Assembly (NCBI RefSeq): GCF_016124105.1
Contig: NZ_JADGMQ010000022.1
Span: 1-54,552, forward strand
Origin: Aquamicrobium zhengzhouense
Lineage (GTDB): Bacteria; Pseudomonadota; Alphaproteobacteria; Rhizobiales; Rhizobiaceae
Reading direction: 5' to 3'
DNA: 54,552 nt
Below are positions 34,297 through 43,578 of this stretch, piece by piece (within the stretch, counting starts at the first letter, position 1; every line of letters begins with the position of its first letter). The translations under genes and the position numbers were made by a program. The notes beneath the pieces are model-generated. The model did no database searches. It had not been told where the DNA came from and saw only the letters and a list, made by a program, of their open reading frames with translations.

Positions 34297-35451
34297 CTAA
34301 AGGCCCGCCGCCTTGGTGAGGTTCACCCTGAACCGATCGCGCCGACGCTGATATTTACGCGTCATTTCCGCCGAGGCATGCCCGAGATGCTTTTGAACAT
34401 AGCGCTCATCCACATCGGCCGAAGAGGCAAGGCCCGCGCGCAAGGAATGGCCCGCGAAAAGCGCCCCGCGTTCCGCTTCGCCGAGATCCCCGCGCAGACC
34501 AGCTGCAAGAGCCGCGCGCTTCACGAGCCGAGCCACAGCCTGATCATCGAGCCGGTTCGGGCCGATCTTGTTGCTCTTCGAAAACACCCGGCGAAAGACC
34601 GGGCCATGCGCAATCTTGGCAAAGTCGAGCCATAAGCGAAGAGCATGAACGGGGCATGTGGCATCTGACGAGCCCCGACCGATCTCTACCTCACGCCAAC
34701 CCGTCTTGCCCCGCAAGGTGAGCAAAATGCCCTTGTCCTCATAAAATTCGATCCAGCCGCGCCCGTCCTCCGTCTGGTCGCGGGCGACATCAAGTCCGGT
34801 GATCTCCGAACGTCGCAGCGCGCCCGCAAAGCCAACCAAAAGCATGGCGCGGTCACGCAGCCCCCGAAGCCTGCCCCGATCAATCGTCTCCAGCATCGCC
34901 AAAAGGTCTTCGGGCAAGATCGCTTCCTTCTGGCGGGGCGGTGTCCCGTGGCGCTTGCGAACGCCAGCCATCACCGTTGCAATGTGGCGATCCTTGCGAT
35001 CGAGCGTCAGGCCGCGCTGCGCATAGTTCCAACTGAGCGCAGCAAGCCGGCGCTCGATTGTCGAAACCGAATGCGGCTTGCGATCACCGCTCGCTGCTCC
35101 AGACGCGCAAGCGGTGACATACAATCCGACAATCTTGGGGTCGGGTGGAAATGGCTCAAAACCCTGGCGCCGACACCAGCCGGTGAAATGCGACCAGTCG
35201 GACGCGTAGGCGCGCCTCGTATTCGCCGAGCTCGCCGCCTCTACATAGCCCCGCGCCTTCTGCGCCAGCTCGTCCATTTGCGAAGGAAATGCGCCGGCCT
35301 GTTCCCCATCCTCCGATAGGGGAGGGGAGGGGAGGCGGGGGGAGGGAGAAGCAGCCGCCGGCCTGCTCATCTCGTTGACGAGATCGACAATATCGACAAG
35401 CTCCGCCTCCGCACGATCAGAACCGGTCAAAGCAAAACCTCCAGACGACAT
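34297..35451 (-). CDS. Tyrosine recombinase / phage-type integrase
   Basis: 384 residues. An N-terminal proline-rich stretch (residues about 31-50) precedes the SAM-like core-binding domain (NTRRAYASDWSHFTGWCRRQ) and the catalytic domain. The catalytic set is complete: Arg in ALRRSEITGL (about 213), Lys in GKTGWREV (about 248), His-x-x-Arg in GHSLRAGLA (about 334-337), His in HLGHASAEMT (about 357) and Tyr in RKYQRRR (about 366). It may resolve plasmid multimers or mobilise a cassette. No attachment site could be identified. The proline-rich part comes from a G/A-rich DNA run, similar to one after the gene. Confidence 0.9.
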   Translation of the reverse strand: MSSGGFALTGSDRAEAELVDIVDLVNEMSRPAAASPSPRLPSPPLSEDGEQAGAFPSQMDELAQKARGYVEAASSANTRRAYASDWSHFTGWCRRQGFEPFPPDPKIVGLYVTACASGAASGDRKPHSVSTIERRLAALSWNYAQRGLTLDRKDRHIATVMAGVRKRHGTPPRQKEAILPEDLLAMLETIDRGRLRGLRDRAMLLVGFAGALRRSEITGLDVARDQTEDGRGWIEFYEDKGILLTLRGKTGWREVEIGRGSSDATCPVHALRLWLDFAKIAHGPVFRRVFSKSNKIGPNRLDDQAVARLVKRAALAAGLRGDLGEAERGALFAGHSLRAGLASSADVDERYVQKHLGHASAEMTRKYQRRRDRFRVNLTKAAGL

Positions 35452-35898
35452 TAACGTTCATTCAGGCGAATCATCGCATAGCCTGTCCACCAGACTGACA
35501 CGAGCCTGCGCTCCTGATAAGGCAACCTGTACCCGTGCTGGCTCCTCGTCGGTCGCACGCGCGCGTAAAAACCGCCTCAAATTGCCGGTGCGGAAACAGG
35601 CCACAACAACCTTGCGGCACAACCGGCGTCGAGGAAATGAACCGCCTTTCAGGCACGCCGGCGGCAGCGGCATCAAATTCGAAGCACTCAGGACTGAGGC
35701 GAATTCCATTAACGGCAGCCGGCTAGCGCCGCGAATATCTCATCCTCTTGAAATAACGGGTAATCCCGCGGCCAGCCGGTTTCGCGCACACCCTTCTTTA
35801 ATTGTCGCTCAAAGCCAATCACAGGGTGTTGACAAAACGAGGCAAAAGAATTTCAGTATTCGTGAAAAAGTTCTGGAAAGTGAAATTCGGAGGTGGAG
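35452..35898. other. Intergenic region before the TRAP transporter operon
   Basis: About 447 bases. No gene seen. The last 80 bases are AT-rich and hold TTGACA at 35829-35834, the inverted repeat at 35851-35867 and the GGAGG ribosome binding site of the transporter gene, so this is its promoter region. Confidence 0.4.
35851..35867. promoter_or_regulatory. Inverted repeat upstream of the TRAP operon
   Basis: TTTCA-N7-TGAAA, 32 bases before the dctP start. It is short but well placed for a repressor. It does not match the operator before hyuA, so control by the same IclR protein is uncertain. Confidence 0.3.
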
Positions 35899-36924
35899 AT
35901 GAAATTTATAAAATCGGCGATTGCCGGACTAGCACTTTCAATAGCCGGCCTGATGACATTGCCTGCAGCCGCACAGGAATATGTCTGGCGTTTGCAGACC
36001 AATCTCAATCCCGGCGATCCGGGCCATATCGCAGTCGAAAACCGCTTCGCCAAGCTCGTCGAGGAGATGTCCAACGGGCGCATGAAGTTCGAAGTGTTCC
36101 CCGTCGGCGCCTTGTTCCCTGTTGCTGATGGCCTGGACGCAGTCGGCGCAGGGGTTGCCGAGATGGGCATGCTGACCGGCGGTTATTTCTCCGGCAAGAT
36201 CGGCCCGGTGGCGTCGATTGAGAACGGCGTTCCGGGTGCATTGCGCAGCCCGCTCGAGAGCTTCGACTTCTTCTACAAGAAGGGTTTCATCGAAATCGCT
36301 CGCGAAGCCTATTCGCCTTACAATGTGTTCTATCTTGGGCCACAGGTTTCTCCGCAATGGGATATCGTGTCCAACAAGCCCCTGCGCACTGTCGCTGACT
36401 TCAGCGGCCTGAAGATCCGCGCATTCGGTCTTGAAGCAAACTGGTTTGAGAGCATGGGTGCATCGCCGGTATTCATGGCCGGCTCCGAGCTTTACACCGC
36501 GCTCGCAACCGGTGCGCTAGAGGCAGCCCGTTGGGCCAGCCCTTCGGCAAACAAGAGCCTTTCGCTGCATGAAGTCGCAAAGTACTACATCCAGCCATCA
36601 CCGATGCCCGCACCAAACAACTTCTTCGCGGTCAACCTCGATGCATGGAACAGCCTGCCGGATGATCTGAAGGCAATGCTGCGCGAAGCGGCGATGCTAT
36701 CCTCGCTCGAATATCTTACCACCGGCATGAAGCATGACGCGCAAGCACTCGTCGACATGCAGGCTGCAGGTGTCGAACTCGTCACCATCGAGCCTGAAGA
36801 GTTCTCCAAGATGGAAGCGGCAGCCCGTAAGTTGTGGGCGGCTTATGCGGAGCAGGGCGGTATCCACGAGCGCGCGGTTAACATGCTCCTGGAATACCTG
36901 ACCGAACTAGGTCGCGGCGAATGA
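35899..36924 (+). CDS. dctP: TRAP transporter solute-binding subunit (DctP family)
   Basis: 341 residues. Sec signal peptide ending PAAAQ, then a DctP-type domain: VWRLQTNLNPGDPGHIAVENRF, ISNKPLRTVADFSGLKIRAFG and MGASPVFMAGSELYTALATG, which carry the conserved ligand-facing Arg in KIRAFG. ATG 35899 follows GGAGG at 5 bases; a GTG 6 bases earlier is less likely. It captures an organic acid or related solute for the DctQM pair downstream. Position next to hydantoinase-type genes suggests import of the compound they use. Confidence 0.92.
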   Translation: MKFIKSAIAGLALSIAGLMTLPAAAQEYVWRLQTNLNPGDPGHIAVENRFAKLVEEMSNGRMKFEVFPVGALFPVADGLDAVGAGVAEMGMLTGGYFSGKIGPVASIENGVPGALRSPLESFDFFYKKGFIEIAREAYSPYNVFYLGPQVSPQWDIVSNKPLRTVADFSGLKIRAFGLEANWFESMGASPVFMAGSELYTALATGALEAARWASPSANKSLSLHEVAKYYIQPSPMPAPNNFFAVNLDAWNSLPDDLKAMLREAAMLSSLEYLTTGMKHDAQALVDMQAAGVELVTIEPEEFSKMEAAARKLWAAYAEQGGIHERAVNMLLEYLTELGRGE

Positions 36925-36958
36925 AGTCGCGTCTCTCGCACACTGCGGAGAACGCTGA

Positions 36959-37498
36959 ATGAAGTTCCTGTCAGATATGATAGGCCGACTGCTGGAAACC
37001 ACCGGAAAGGTGGTTTCCCTTTCAGTGCTGGCTATTGCAGCAGTCGTGCTGATTGAAATCCTGTCACGCCTGTTCTTCAGAGTGTCTCTTCCATGGGCTG
37101 CAGACGTTGCATCCTGGTTGATGTGCGTCCTGATCATGCTTGGCGGCCCTTGGGCGGTTTCAACGGGAAAATTTGTTCGTGTTGACGCGCTCTATGCCGG
37201 CTTTTCTCCCAAAGTGCGGCTGATGATCGACACGGTTGTCTCAAGTGCCCTGCTTCTTTTCCTGGCCTATGTGCTGATCCGCTACGGCTACACTTTTGCC
37301 GAACGCGCCTTCATTGCCGGCGAACGTCCCGCCTCGGCCAACTGGCCGGCGCCTATTTGGGCGTTCAAGGCGCTTATCCCGGTGGGTGCCGGGCTGATGG
37401 TGCTCGGCTGGGCGCGATATCTGATGACCGAGTGGTACGCATATCTGCACCCTGAAGAAGCCGCCAGCACCCCGGAGGAGATTCAGGTCCATGGCTGA
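36959..37498 (+). CDS. dctQ: TRAP transporter small permease subunit (DctQ family)
   Basis: 179 residues with four membrane spans, the expected DctQ architecture: first span VVSLSVLAIAAVVLIEILSR, then the short conserved DVASWLMCVLIMLGGPWAV region. Its stop overlaps the dctM start by 8 bases. It holds the large permease and the binding protein in place. Confidence 0.88.
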   Translation: MKFLSDMIGRLLETTGKVVSLSVLAIAAVVLIEILSRLFFRVSLPWAADVASWLMCVLIMLGGPWAVSTGKFVRVDALYAGFSPKVRLMIDTVVSSALLLFLAYVLIRYGYTFAERAFIAGERPASANWPAPIWAFKALIPVGAGLMVLGWARYLMTEWYAYLHPEEAASTPEEIQVHG

Positions 37499-38795
37499 TC
37501 CCACAATCCCTTCAATTCTGCTGTTCGGCGGAATGTTCTTCTTTCTCGGGCTTGGTGTTCCCATCGCGTTCGCGCTGGGTGGCCTGTCCGTCGCGATGAT
37601 CTACTTCTTCTGGAGTCCAGCAGCGCTCAGCATGATCCCCATGCGGGCCTTCGCGACAGCGACAAGCTTCGAATATCTCTCCATTCCGATGTTCATCTTC
37701 ATGGCGTCGATGTTGCAGAAATCGCGGATTGCCGACGATCTCTACGACACCATGCAGAAGTTCATGGGTGGAATTCGGGGCGGCTTGGCTATCGGTACGA
37801 TCCTGATCTGTACCCTGTTCTCCGCCATGGCGGGCATCTCGGGAGCTGCGACGATCGCTATGGGTATGGTGGCCATCCCGGCGATGTTCTCACGCGGATA
37901 CAACCGCCATATGACTCTGGGCTCGATCGCCGCCGGCGGCTCACTTGGCATTTTGATCCCGCCCTCGGTCACGATGATCGTCTATGGCCTTGTGGCCAAC
38001 ACGTCGATCGGTGGTCTCTATATGGGCGGCGTCTTGCCGGGGCTGTTGCTGGCATTCCTGTTCGGCCTTTATGCCTATCTGCGATCCGCCTTCGATCCGC
38101 GGGTTGCGGTCGACAGCACCACCTACACCTTGGGTGAGAAGCTGCGCAGCCTGCGTAAGGTGTTGCCGCCGATTATTTTGACCATGGCGGTGATGGGCTC
38201 GATACTGACCGGAACTGCTGCCGTTGCAGAGGCGAGTGCCGTCGGTGCGGCCGGCGCGGTACTTGCTGCCCTGATCGCACGGCGGCTGACTTGGGAAAAC
38301 CTGTTTGCCGCGTCGCGGGAGACTTTGATCCTGTCTGCCGTGATCTTCTGGATCATCATCGCATCATCGGCACTGTCGACCTTCTATACGGCGATCGGCG
38401 CGACACGGATGATCGAGGGACTGATCCTGGATCTGGATGTCAATCGCTGGATCATCGTCACCATCATGTTCGTCATTCTGGCAATCATGGGGATGGTGCT
38501 CGAAACGACCGGCATCATCATGATTGCTGCGCCAATCTTCGCGCCGGTAGCAGTGCAGCTCGGCTTCGATCCGGTCTGGTTCGGCATTCTCTTCATCGTG
38601 TTGATGGAGATGGGCTTCCTGACCCCGCCATTCGGCTACAATCTGTTCTACCTGAAGGGCGTCGCTCCAAAGGACGTCACGATGAACGACCTATACCTGT
38701 CGATCATCCCCTTCGTGCTGATTATGATTGCTGCGATTGCCCTGATGATGCTGTTCCCGCAGATCATCCTGTGGCTCCCGCAAACTCTGATGTGA
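37491..38795 (+). CDS. dctM: TRAP transporter large permease subunit (DctM family)
   Basis: 434 residues, about 12 membrane spans, size as expected. Typical blocks are the opening LGLGVPIAFALGGLSVAMIY, SIPMFIFMASMLQKSRIADD, GGIRGGLAIGTILICTLFSAMAGISGAATIAM and ILIPPSVTMIVYGLVANTSIGGLYMGGVLPG. It carries out sodium-coupled import of the solute bound by DctP. A clear terminator-like hairpin follows and separates it from the convergent IclR gene. Confidence 0.95.
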   Translation: MADPTIPSILLFGGMFFFLGLGVPIAFALGGLSVAMIYFFWSPAALSMIPMRAFATATSFEYLSIPMFIFMASMLQKSRIADDLYDTMQKFMGGIRGGLAIGTILICTLFSAMAGISGAATIAMGMVAIPAMFSRGYNRHMTLGSIAAGGSLGILIPPSVTMIVYGLVANTSIGGLYMGGVLPGLLLAFLFGLYAYLRSAFDPRVAVDSTTYTLGEKLRSLRKVLPPIILTMAVMGSILTGTAAVAEASAVGAAGAVLAALIARRLTWENLFAASRETLILSAVIFWIIIASSALSTFYTAIGATRMIEGLILDLDVNRWIIVTIMFVILAIMGMVLETTGIIMIAAPIFAPVAVQLGFDPVWFGILFIVLMEMGFLTPPFGYNLFYLKGVAPKDVTMNDLYLSIIPFVLIMIAAIALMMLFPQIILWLPQTLM

Positions 38796-38799
38796 ATGT

Positions 38800-38827
38800 G
38801 AAAGGCCGGCTGCATAGCCGGCCTTTC
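38800..38827. terminator. Symmetrical terminator-like hairpin after dctM
   Basis: A perfect 12-bp stem GAAAGGCCGGCT / AGCCGGCCTTTC with loop GCAT, between convergent genes. The A- and T-rich ends make it usable on both strands, although the T run is short. Confidence 0.8.
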
Positions 38828-38851
38828 AACCTATACCGATGGGGAAGGGGC

Positions 38852-39670
38852 TCAGGCGCCCTGCATGCCCGTGAGCAGCTGCACCAGACGTTCTGCTGCC
38901 AGCTTCAGGGGCCCAACAAAATCCGCTGCGTCACGAGGCGCCATTCTCGACGTTGGACCCGTGACGCCCAACGCATAGACAACCGGTTCATCCAGGAAGC
39001 GCAGAGGCACGGCGTAGGCCATGACGTTGTCATCGATCTCGCGGTCGCAGACGGCAAAGCCGTTGCGGCGCACATCATCGAGTTCCGAATAGATGTCGAT
39101 GCGGCTGGTCTTGGTAAGGGGAGTGAAGGCAGCTAATGCACCGGCCAAATGCATGTCAATTGTCTCGTCGGGTTGCGACGCCAGGATCACCTTGGCGGTT
39201 GCGGCCGCATGAAAGGGGAGCACGTCACCCGGGATGACGTGGAATCGATGCCCCGAAGGAGCAATTTCCTGCGCTATTGAAAGCACTTTCTGGCCGTCAT
39301 AGCGCACCAGATAGCAGGTTTCGTTCAAGGACTGAGACAGCTCGGCGCAGACAAGCTGGCCAAAGCGCAACAGCCGTGAGGGATTGATCCCCAGCTGCAG
39401 GATCCTCCACAGCCGCGGCCCTGCAGAAAAGGTCTTTCGCCCCTGCGTATCGCTCTCCAGCAGACCGGTTTCGGTGAGCGAGTTGAGCAGCCGGTGCGCC
39501 GTTGGCTTTGCAAGCGACGTCAGATTGGCAACTTCGGTCAGCGTTACCCCCCCCCCTGAAGTCACGACCGCTTCGATGATCGAAAAATAGCGTTCCAGCG
39601 GGCTGTCGCTGCTGGCCCGGGCGGGTTTCGGCTTTTGCATCCGGGTTTGATTCTCTTGAGCGTCACTCAT
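38852..39670 (-). CDS. IclR-family transcriptional regulator of the hydantoinase cluster
   Basis: 272 residues. Winged helix-turn-helix (GVTLTEVANLTSLAKPTAHR, LLNSLTETGLLESDTQGR) and the IclR ligand domain (FHAAATAKVILASQPDE, DDNVMAYAVPLRFLDEPVVY). The gene is divergent from hyuA, with 133 bases between them that contain a strong promoter and a 23-bp palindrome. It probably represses hyuA and perhaps itself until an intermediate of the pathway binds. Confidence 0.92.
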   Translation of the reverse strand: MSDAQENQTRMQKPKPARASSDSPLERYFSIIEAVVTSGGGVTLTEVANLTSLAKPTAHRLLNSLTETGLLESDTQGRKTFSAGPRLWRILQLGINPSRLLRFGQLVCAELSQSLNETCYLVRYDGQKVLSIAQEIAPSGHRFHVIPGDVLPFHAAATAKVILASQPDETIDMHLAGALAAFTPLTKTSRIDIYSELDDVRRNGFAVCDREIDDNVMAYAVPLRFLDEPVVYALGVTGPTSRMAPRDAADFVGPLKLAAERLVQLLTGMQGA

Positions 39671-39727
39671 CGATCAACCCTATCGGACATTCCGGATTGT
39701 GAGAAGCAGCGCACACGGCATTCTCGC

Positions 39728-39756
39728 TTGACAATCAGATGTGACGCAAAAATAAT
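39728..39756 (+). promoter_or_regulatory. Sigma70-type promoter of the hyuA operon
   Basis: TTGACA at 39728-39733, exactly 17 bases of spacer, then AATAAT at 39751-39756. This is the clearest promoter in the window. Confidence 0.8.
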
Positions 39757-39761
39757 ACCGA

Positions 39762-39784
39762 TTATCATAACTAAGTTTCGATAA
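39762..39784. promoter_or_regulatory. Palindromic operator overlapping the hyuA transcription start
   Basis: A 23-bp near-perfect palindrome, TTATC-nn-AACT-n-AGTT-nn-GATAA, where 9 of 11 arm positions match. It begins 5 bases after the -10 element, so bound protein would block the start. The divergent IclR gene is the expected regulator. Confidence 0.7.
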
Positions 39785-39803
39785 ATGAAAAAAGGAATGA
39801 CGC

Positions 39804-41843
39804 ATGGCCGTCACGATCGGGGTGGATGTCGGCGGAACCTTCACGGATTTTCTGCTGATTGACACCGAAACGGGCGAGATCCGGACCGGGAAGGTTCCGA
39901 CGACAGTTGATGACCGCGCGCGCGGATTTCTCGAAGGCATCGCCGGGCTAGGTGTTACGCCGGAAGAAATTCGCTGGCTGGTCCATGGCACAACCGCAGG
40001 AACGAACGCCGTCCTGGAACATAAGGGTGCTAAAACCGGCCTGATCACCACTCAGGGCTTTCGGGACGTTCTCGAACTGGGCCGGCGGACCCGACCTTAC
40101 GCCTACGGACTGTCAGGCACATTTAAGCCACTGATTCCCCGCGACCTGCGGCGCGAGGTCAGCGAGCGAATGGACGCCAAGGGCCGGGTCATTACCCCAG
40201 TCGATATCGAAGCCGTCGTCGCACAAGCGAAGGCACTTCTGGATGAGGGCGTTGAATCTCTGGTGATTCAGTTCCTGCATTCATACGTGAACCCTGAGCA
40301 CGAAATCGCTGCAGCGCGCGCAGTACGCGAAATCTGGCCCAACCCATATGTAGTCGCTTCGCACGAGATCGTGCGCGAAATGCGCGAGTTTGAGCGCGGT
40401 TCGACCGCGGCCATCCACGCTTCCATCGCGCCGATCGTTTCCAGCTATATCGACAAGGTCGACAGTGCGCTGAAGGCGCAGGGCTTTGACCACGACCTTC
40501 TGATCATGCAAGCCAATGGCGGCATGGCCGCCGCGCCGGTCATCGCCGAACATGCCGTCCACACGATTATGTCGGGTCCGGCCGCCGGTGTGCTCGCCGC
40601 CGCCGAGCTTGCAAGCCTTGCAGGCTACGATAACGTCGTCACCGGCGATATGGGCGGCACAAGCTTCGACATCGCTCTAGTGACCAACGGCACCCCCCTG
40701 ATCACGGCGGAGAAAGAGCTGGCTTATGCCATGCCGATCCGTATCCCGATGATCGACATTTCTACCATTGGTGCAGGCGGCGGCTCGATCGCGCATATCG
40801 ACAGGGCCGGCATGTTGCGGGTTGGACCGGAGAGCGCCGGATCATATCCCGGGCCGATCGGTTATGGACGCGGCGGCGACCGCGTCACCATCACGGACTG
40901 CAACTACATGCTGGGCCGCTTGAACCCCTTTGCGGTAACGGGTTCGTCCGCCGACGCGCCGCTGGCCGAAATTGAAACGGCACTTACCCAACAGATCGGC
41001 GATCCACTTGGCCTCGACGCTGTTGCGGCCGCGCAGGCCGTGATCGATGTTGCGGTTGCCGACATGGCTGGCGCAATCCGTCTGATCTCCGTGGAAAAGG
41101 GTATCGACCCGCGCGACTTCACCTACATCCCCTATGGCGGTGGTGGACCACTCCATGCTGTCGCAATCGCCCGGATGCTGAACCTGCCGCGCGTGCTGGT
41201 ACCGCGCTATCCTGGTCTCAACTCGGCACTTGGTTGCGTGTTGGCCGATGTCCGACATGACTTCGTGCAAACGATCAACCTGCCACTCGCGCAGATCCCT
41301 GCAGGCCAGGTCGATGAAATCATCGACAGCCAGATCACCTCCGGCAAGGAGTTGCTCGAGCGCGAAAAGGTTGTCGTCAACGAAGTGGTTCTGCAGCACG
41401 AGTTCGAGCTGCTTTACCGCGGCCAGTCTCACGTTCTACGCATCCCGGCACCCGAAGGCGCTTTCGACGCCGAGAAGATACGTCTCGCCTTCCGCGAGGC
41501 GTTTCTGGCGCGCTTTGCAATCGAATTGCCGACGATGATCCCCGTTCTGGTGAACGTCCGCACGACCATTATCGGCCGTCGCGACCGCATCAGCCTTGCC
41601 GATTTCACGCCTAAGGGCGGCAATGCCGACGCGGCCCTCAAGGGCACCCGGCGCGCCTGGTTTGACGGAGCCTGGTGCGAAGCGAAGATCTACGATCGTG
41701 AGCTGTTGCCGGTCGGCTTCGTCTTCCATGGCCCTGCGATCGTCGAGCAGTCAGATACCACTCTTATCCTTGATCCGGGCACACGCGGTGAAGTCGACGC
41801 GCTCGGCAATATCATCATTACTTTCGAGGAGCGCGCGGCATGA
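39804..41843 (+). CDS. hyuA: Hydantoinase/oxoprolinase subunit A (HyuA-type)
   Basis: 679 residues. The N-terminal actin-like ATP-binding opening reads TIGVDVGGTFTDFLLIDTETG, followed by GTTAGTNAVLEHKGAKTGLI and the second ATP-site part TGDMGGTSFDIAL. This is subunit A of ATP-dependent hydantoinase / 5-oxoprolinase / acetone-carboxylase-like enzymes, which hydrolyse cyclic amides such as N-methylhydantoin or 5-oxoproline with ATP. Its stop overlaps the hyuB start (ATGA). The exact ring substrate cannot be read from sequence; the TRAP transporter next door may supply it. Confidence 0.93.
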   Translation: MAVTIGVDVGGTFTDFLLIDTETGEIRTGKVPTTVDDRARGFLEGIAGLGVTPEEIRWLVHGTTAGTNAVLEHKGAKTGLITTQGFRDVLELGRRTRPYAYGLSGTFKPLIPRDLRREVSERMDAKGRVITPVDIEAVVAQAKALLDEGVESLVIQFLHSYVNPEHEIAAARAVREIWPNPYVVASHEIVREMREFERGSTAAIHASIAPIVSSYIDKVDSALKAQGFDHDLLIMQANGGMAAAPVIAEHAVHTIMSGPAAGVLAAAELASLAGYDNVVTGDMGGTSFDIALVTNGTPLITAEKELAYAMPIRIPMIDISTIGAGGGSIAHIDRAGMLRVGPESAGSYPGPIGYGRGGDRVTITDCNYMLGRLNPFAVTGSSADAPLAEIETALTQQIGDPLGLDAVAAAQAVIDVAVADMAGAIRLISVEKGIDPRDFTYIPYGGGGPLHAVAIARMLNLPRVLVPRYPGLNSALGCVLADVRHDFVQTINLPLAQIPAGQVDEIIDSQITSGKELLEREKVVVNEVVLQHEFELLYRGQSHVLRIPAPEGAFDAEKIRLAFREAFLARFAIELPTMIPVLVNVRTTIIGRRDRISLADFTPKGGNADAALKGTRRAWFDGAWCEAKIYDRELLPVGFVFHGPAIVEQSDTTLILDPGTRGEVDALGNIIITFEERAA

Positions 41844-43507
41844 ATGCAATTGCGCAAACTTCCACATTGTCCGCCATTGACCCGGTCACGCTGACCGTCG
41901 TCGAAAAGGGCTTGCAGCAGGTCTGCACCGAGATGGACCTCGTGCACGAGAAAACCTCGTTTTCTCCGGTCATCTCCGAAGCCTATGACCGCTCGAACGG
42001 CATCTACGGAATCCATGACGGGCGCATGATCTCTCAGGGCGAAACCGGCCTGCCGATCTTCCTCGGCGTCATGCAGGAATGCGTCCACTCCGTCATCAAG
42101 GAGCGCGCTCAGCACCTGAAACCTGGCGACGTCATTATCGTCAACGACCCTTATCGGGGCGGTACCCATCTGATGGACGTCAAGATGGTGATGCCGTTCT
42201 ACTACCAGGGCAAGCTATGGTGCTATCTCGCCAATGCCGGCCACTGGCCCGACACCGGAGGTATGGTTCCGGGTGGTTTCTCTACAACTGCGACGGAGAT
42301 CCATCAGGAAGGGCTTCGCATTCCGCCCGTCAAGATCATGGAAGGCGGAGTAATCGTCCAGGATATCGTGGATTTCGTTCTCGCAAACATCCGGGTCTCG
42401 GAAGAGCGCATCGGCGACATCTATGCACAGATCGCAGCCCTGCGGGCGGGTGAGCGCGCACTTACCGCGCTGATCGACCGCTATGGACTAGACGTGGTCA
42501 ACAATTGCGTTGCCGAAATCGAAGACCGCGCCGAAACGATGATGCGCGCCCACATCGCGGACATTCCGGACGGCGTCTATTCTGCCTCCGCATTCATCGA
42601 TAGCGATGGCGTAGTCAATGAGCCGCTTGAGGTCGCACTTGATGTTACCGTCAGCGGTACGAACATCACCTTCGACTTTTCGCGCTCGTCCAAGCCCTGC
42701 CGAGGTCCCCTCAATTCAGTCTGGGCAACGACCCAGTCAGCGGTGTTCATCGGGATGAAGCACATCTTCCCGAATGTGCCGATGAACGCTGGCTGCTTCG
42801 CGCCGCTTAACGTACTCAAGCCGAAAGGCACGTTCCTTTACGCTGAGTATCCGCGCCCCGTAGCTGGCTGTTCCGCCGAAGTGTCGCAGCGGATCATGGA
42901 AGCGGTGTTCCTTGCACTGGCCAAGGCCATTCCGGACAAGCTGTTCGCAGCGCCGGCCGGGACATCCGGGAACCTTTCGCTCGGCGGTTTCGACCCAGAA
43001 ACCGGCGAACACTACATCATGTATTACTTCTCGGGCGGCGGCTATGGCGGCTGGTGGGATGGTGACGGCATTTCAAATGGCTGCTCAACCATCGGAATTT
43101 CAAAATCGCAGCCGGTAGAGATTCTCGAACAACGCTATCCGCTATTGTTCGAACGCTACGCTCTTCGCGAGGGTTCAGCCGGTGCCGGCCAGTTCCGGGG
43201 CGGCATGGGCGTTGACTATCGCATGCGGCTGCTGCGTGGCGAAGGCACCGCATCCTTCCTGATGGAACATGGCCGCTTCGGCCCTCCCGGAGTTCTGGGT
43301 GGTGAAGACGGCCAGCCAAACCGCATCCGCCTCAACATTCAGGGCCGCGAGTTCGAACCCGAGCATCTGTCCAAAGGCGAGAACTTCCGCCTCCAGGAGG
43401 GCGACTACATTGAAGTCGGCACACCAGGTGGTGGCGGTTACGGCGCACCCGAAAACCGCGATGCGCAGGCGCGCGTCGCCGATGAACGGCTGGGTTACAA
43501 CGGCTGA
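41840..43507 (+). CDS. hyuB: Hydantoinase/oxoprolinase subunit B (HyuB-type)
   Basis: 555 residues of the hydantoinase B/oxoprolinase family. Conserved segments include EKTSFSPVISEAYDRSNGIY, GDVIIVNDPYRGGTHLMDVK, GHWPDTGGMVPGG and the C-terminal GQFRGGMGVDYRMRLLRGEG. It overlaps hyuA by 4 bases and forms the catalytic complex with it. The 71-base gap to the next gene contains a terminator-like structure, so expression of the aminotransferase may be reduced or uncoupled. Confidence 0.93.
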   Translation: MNAIAQTSTLSAIDPVTLTVVEKGLQQVCTEMDLVHEKTSFSPVISEAYDRSNGIYGIHDGRMISQGETGLPIFLGVMQECVHSVIKERAQHLKPGDVIIVNDPYRGGTHLMDVKMVMPFYYQGKLWCYLANAGHWPDTGGMVPGGFSTTATEIHQEGLRIPPVKIMEGGVIVQDIVDFVLANIRVSEERIGDIYAQIAALRAGERALTALIDRYGLDVVNNCVAEIEDRAETMMRAHIADIPDGVYSASAFIDSDGVVNEPLEVALDVTVSGTNITFDFSRSSKPCRGPLNSVWATTQSAVFIGMKHIFPNVPMNAGCFAPLNVLKPKGTFLYAEYPRPVAGCSAEVSQRIMEAVFLALAKAIPDKLFAAPAGTSGNLSLGGFDPETGEHYIMYYFSGGGYGGWWDGDGISNGCSTIGISKSQPVEILEQRYPLLFERYALREGSAGAGQFRGGMGVDYRMRLLRGEGTASFLMEHGRFGPPGVLGGEDGQPNRIRLNIQGREFEPEHLSKGENFRLQEGDYIEVGTPGGGGYGAPENRDAQARVADERLGYNG

Positions 43508-43516
43508 CACTGCATG

Positions 43517-43545
43517 CCGGGGCGCCATGGTGCGCCCTGGTTTTT
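43517..43545 (+). terminator. Intrinsic terminator or attenuator between hyuB and the aminotransferase gene
   Basis: A 9-pair stem CCGGGGCGC / GCGCCCTGG (one wobble pair) with loop CATGGT is followed at once by TTTTT. Only 33 bases remain before the next start codon, too few for an obvious promoter, so it probably acts as a partial terminator. Confidence 0.65.
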
Positions 43546-43578
43546 CCATCGGGCCAATGCAGAATCTGGGAGAAAACC

